Assembly: GCF_015751045.1 (NCBI RefSeq)
Contig: NZ_BNJW01000002.1
Span: 124,001-188,000, forward strand
Origin: Enterococcus lactis
GTDB taxonomy: Bacteria; Bacillota; Bacilli; Lactobacillales; Enterococcaceae
Reading direction: 5' to 3'
DNA length: 64,000 nucleotides
Shown here: positions 62,834-64,000 of the stretch, piece by piece
Position numbering within the stretch: the stretch's first letter is position 1
How the letters are laid out: each line of letters begins with the position of its first letter
Notes under the pieces: model-generated
Databases searched by the model: none
Seen by the model: the letters and a program-made list of their open reading frames with translations, nothing else
Told to the model about the DNA's origin: nothing
Position numbers and translations under genes: made by a program

Positions 62834-64000
62834 TTATTTACGTTTCCGGATCATATCTCCAGGTTTCACTGGTTGTGCGACTGGCATGGTCAAAACCATC
62901 ATTGGATTTGGTGCTCGGTCAATGGATTCCCCTTCTTCATTATGCATGATTTCGACTGTTTGACTGAAATGACTGAACTCTGGACCATACAATTCGATTT
63001 CATCCCCTACAGAGAATAAGTTTCTCTGACGTATCGTAGCAATCTGTGTTGCCTCATCATAAGATAATACTTCACCGACAAATTTATATACTGGGATTTT
63101 ACGACGTTCACCAAATAATTGCTCGTTTTCAGTTGGTGTATTGTAATAAAAGCCTGTAGCTAACTCTCGTTGTGCCACTTTCCATAACTCGTCGATCCAT
63201 TCTTGTTTGCAGACATAGTTTTCAGGATCTTTCATATAGCTGTCTACAGCTGCTTTATAGACGTTTGACACTGTAGATACATAATGGATCGATTTCATTC
63301 TTCCTTCGATCTTGAAGCTGTCTACGCCGTTTTCAATCAATTCTGGAATATGCTCGATCATGGACATATCAACTGCACTCATCGAGAATTCTTCTTCAAT
63401 TTCTCCTGTATCAGTCAAACTATTTCGTTCTTGACCAAAAGGCATATCGAACAATCCATATTTCCAGCGACAAGATTGAGAGCATCCGCCACGATTCGCA
63501 TCCCGCATTGACATATGGTTGGACAATGTGCAGCGACCAGAATAAGAGATACACATGGCTCCATGAATAAATGCTTCGATTTCGATATCCGTATTTTTAC
63601 GGATCTCTGCCACTTCCTCCATTGAAACTTCACGAGCTAAAACGACACGTTCCAACCCTTCCTCTTTCCAGAATTCCAATGTCTCAAAATTGGTTGCTGA
63701 AGCTTGAGTGGATAAATGGATCGGCAGACCTGGAGCTTCTGTCGCGCAAATTTCGATCAAAGCTGGATCAGAAACGATCACTGCAGAAATACCGACATCG
63801 CGCAGACTGCGGAAAAATTCCCCAGCGCCTTCTTCATTTCCTTCATGGGTGACCATATTAGCAGCCACGTACACTTTTGCATCGTGTTCTTTTGCAAAAG
63901 CAACCCCTTCAGCCATTTCTTCATAAGTAAAATTGCCTGCACGGCTTCTTAAACCATACGCATTTCCGCCAATATATACTGCATCTGCTCCATAATGGAT
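62834..64000 (-). CDS. peptidase U32 family protein, tRNA hydroxylation type (5' end outside window)
   Basis: The 388 visible codons continue to the window edge; the first readable ones are IHYGADAVYIGGNAYGLRSR, so only ~15-20 residues are missing. The U32 signature AMCISYSGRCTLSNHMSMRD is followed by RGGCSQSCRWKYGLF, with the conserved cysteines that bind an iron-sulfur cluster in this family, and the C-terminal domain includes VGDEIELYGP. Close relatives (TrhP/YrrO) take part in 5-hydroxyuridine formation in tRNA. An in-frame ATG at 63916 is internal. Confidence 0.88.
   Translation of the reverse strand: MHYGADAVYIGGNAYGLRSRAGNFTYEEMAEGVAFAKEHDAKVYVAANMVTHEGNEEGAGEFFRSLRDVGISAVIVSDPALIEICATEAPGLPIHLSTQASATNFETLEFWKEEGLERVVLAREVSMEEVAEIRKNTDIEIEAFIHGAMCISYSGRCTLSNHMSMRDANRGGCSQSCRWKYGLFDMPFGQERNSLTDTGEIEEEFSMSAVDMSMIEHIPELIENGVDSFKIEGRMKSIHYVSTVSNVYKAAVDSYMKDPENYVCKQEWIDELWKVAQRELATGFYYNTPTENEQLFGERRKIPVYKFVGEVLSYDEATQIATIRQRNLFSVGDEIELYGPEFSHFSQTVEIMHNEEGESIDRAPNPMMVLTMPVAQPVKPGDMIRKRK

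Overview
The window looks like chromosome of Enterococcus faecium or a very close relative. The evidence is the protein sequence of RpoB/RpoC and the ribosomal proteins, a low-GC Firmicute gene style (GGAGG-type ribosome binding sites, frequent TTG/GTG starts, strong TTGACA/TATAAT promoters), an extracellular electron transfer locus of the Listeria/Enterococcus type, LPxTG-like surface proteins, and a dispersed intergenic repeat with conserved ends beginning AGAGGTTGTGACA. No rRNA, tRNA, transposase, phage or CRISPR locus was seen.

Layout. 1-3.9 kb: a sugar operon on the minus strand (PRD regulator, fructose-family PTS IIA, IIB and IIC, and the start of a GH38 alpha-mannosidase). 4.1-7.4 kb: a minus-strand operon of ABC ATPase, permease, response regulator and histidine kinase. 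7.5-9.9 kb: an MFS exporter divergent from an Rgg-like regulator. 10.1-13.8 kb: a lactococcin-972-like secreted protein, a large bacteriocin-associated membrane protein in the opposite direction, and an AraC regulator. 14-20.1 kb: rplM-rpsI, dps, gluconokinase, comC-like prepilin peptidase, msrA, and an unrecognised protein made of three tandem helix-turn-helix repeats with DnaA-box-like sites in front. 20.4-28 kb: rpoB-rpoC. 28.1-32.3 kb: an ABC transporter of the TrpXYZ type behind a leader that encodes an aromatic-rich peptide and ends in a terminator, then birA. 32.3-34.6 kb: short hypothetical genes, a candidate small RNA and a coiled-coil protein. 34.6-41.7 kb: a surface-protein operon with a 1807-residue modular protein. 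42-45 kb: a DinB-like protein and a DST-repeat LPKTG surface protein. 45-52.9 kb: the electron transfer locus (dmkB, eetB, eetA, ndh3, then divergently pplA, fmnB, dmkA). 53-61.3 kb: an unusual island with half of a VirD4/TraG coupling protein, an 884-residue coiled-coil membrane protein, a small membrane protein, and two divergent Mga-like regulators, one frameshifted. 61.3-64 kb: glutathione reductase and a partial U32 peptidase-family protein.

The most promising undescribed items are (i) the Phe/Tyr-rich leader peptide with mutually exclusive hairpins and a terminator before the ABC transporter, (ii) the orphan half-coupling-protein island with its Mga-like regulators, (iii) the triple helix-turn-helix protein, and (iv) the modular intergenic repeat family in which conserved ends enclose exchangeable long-hairpin cores.
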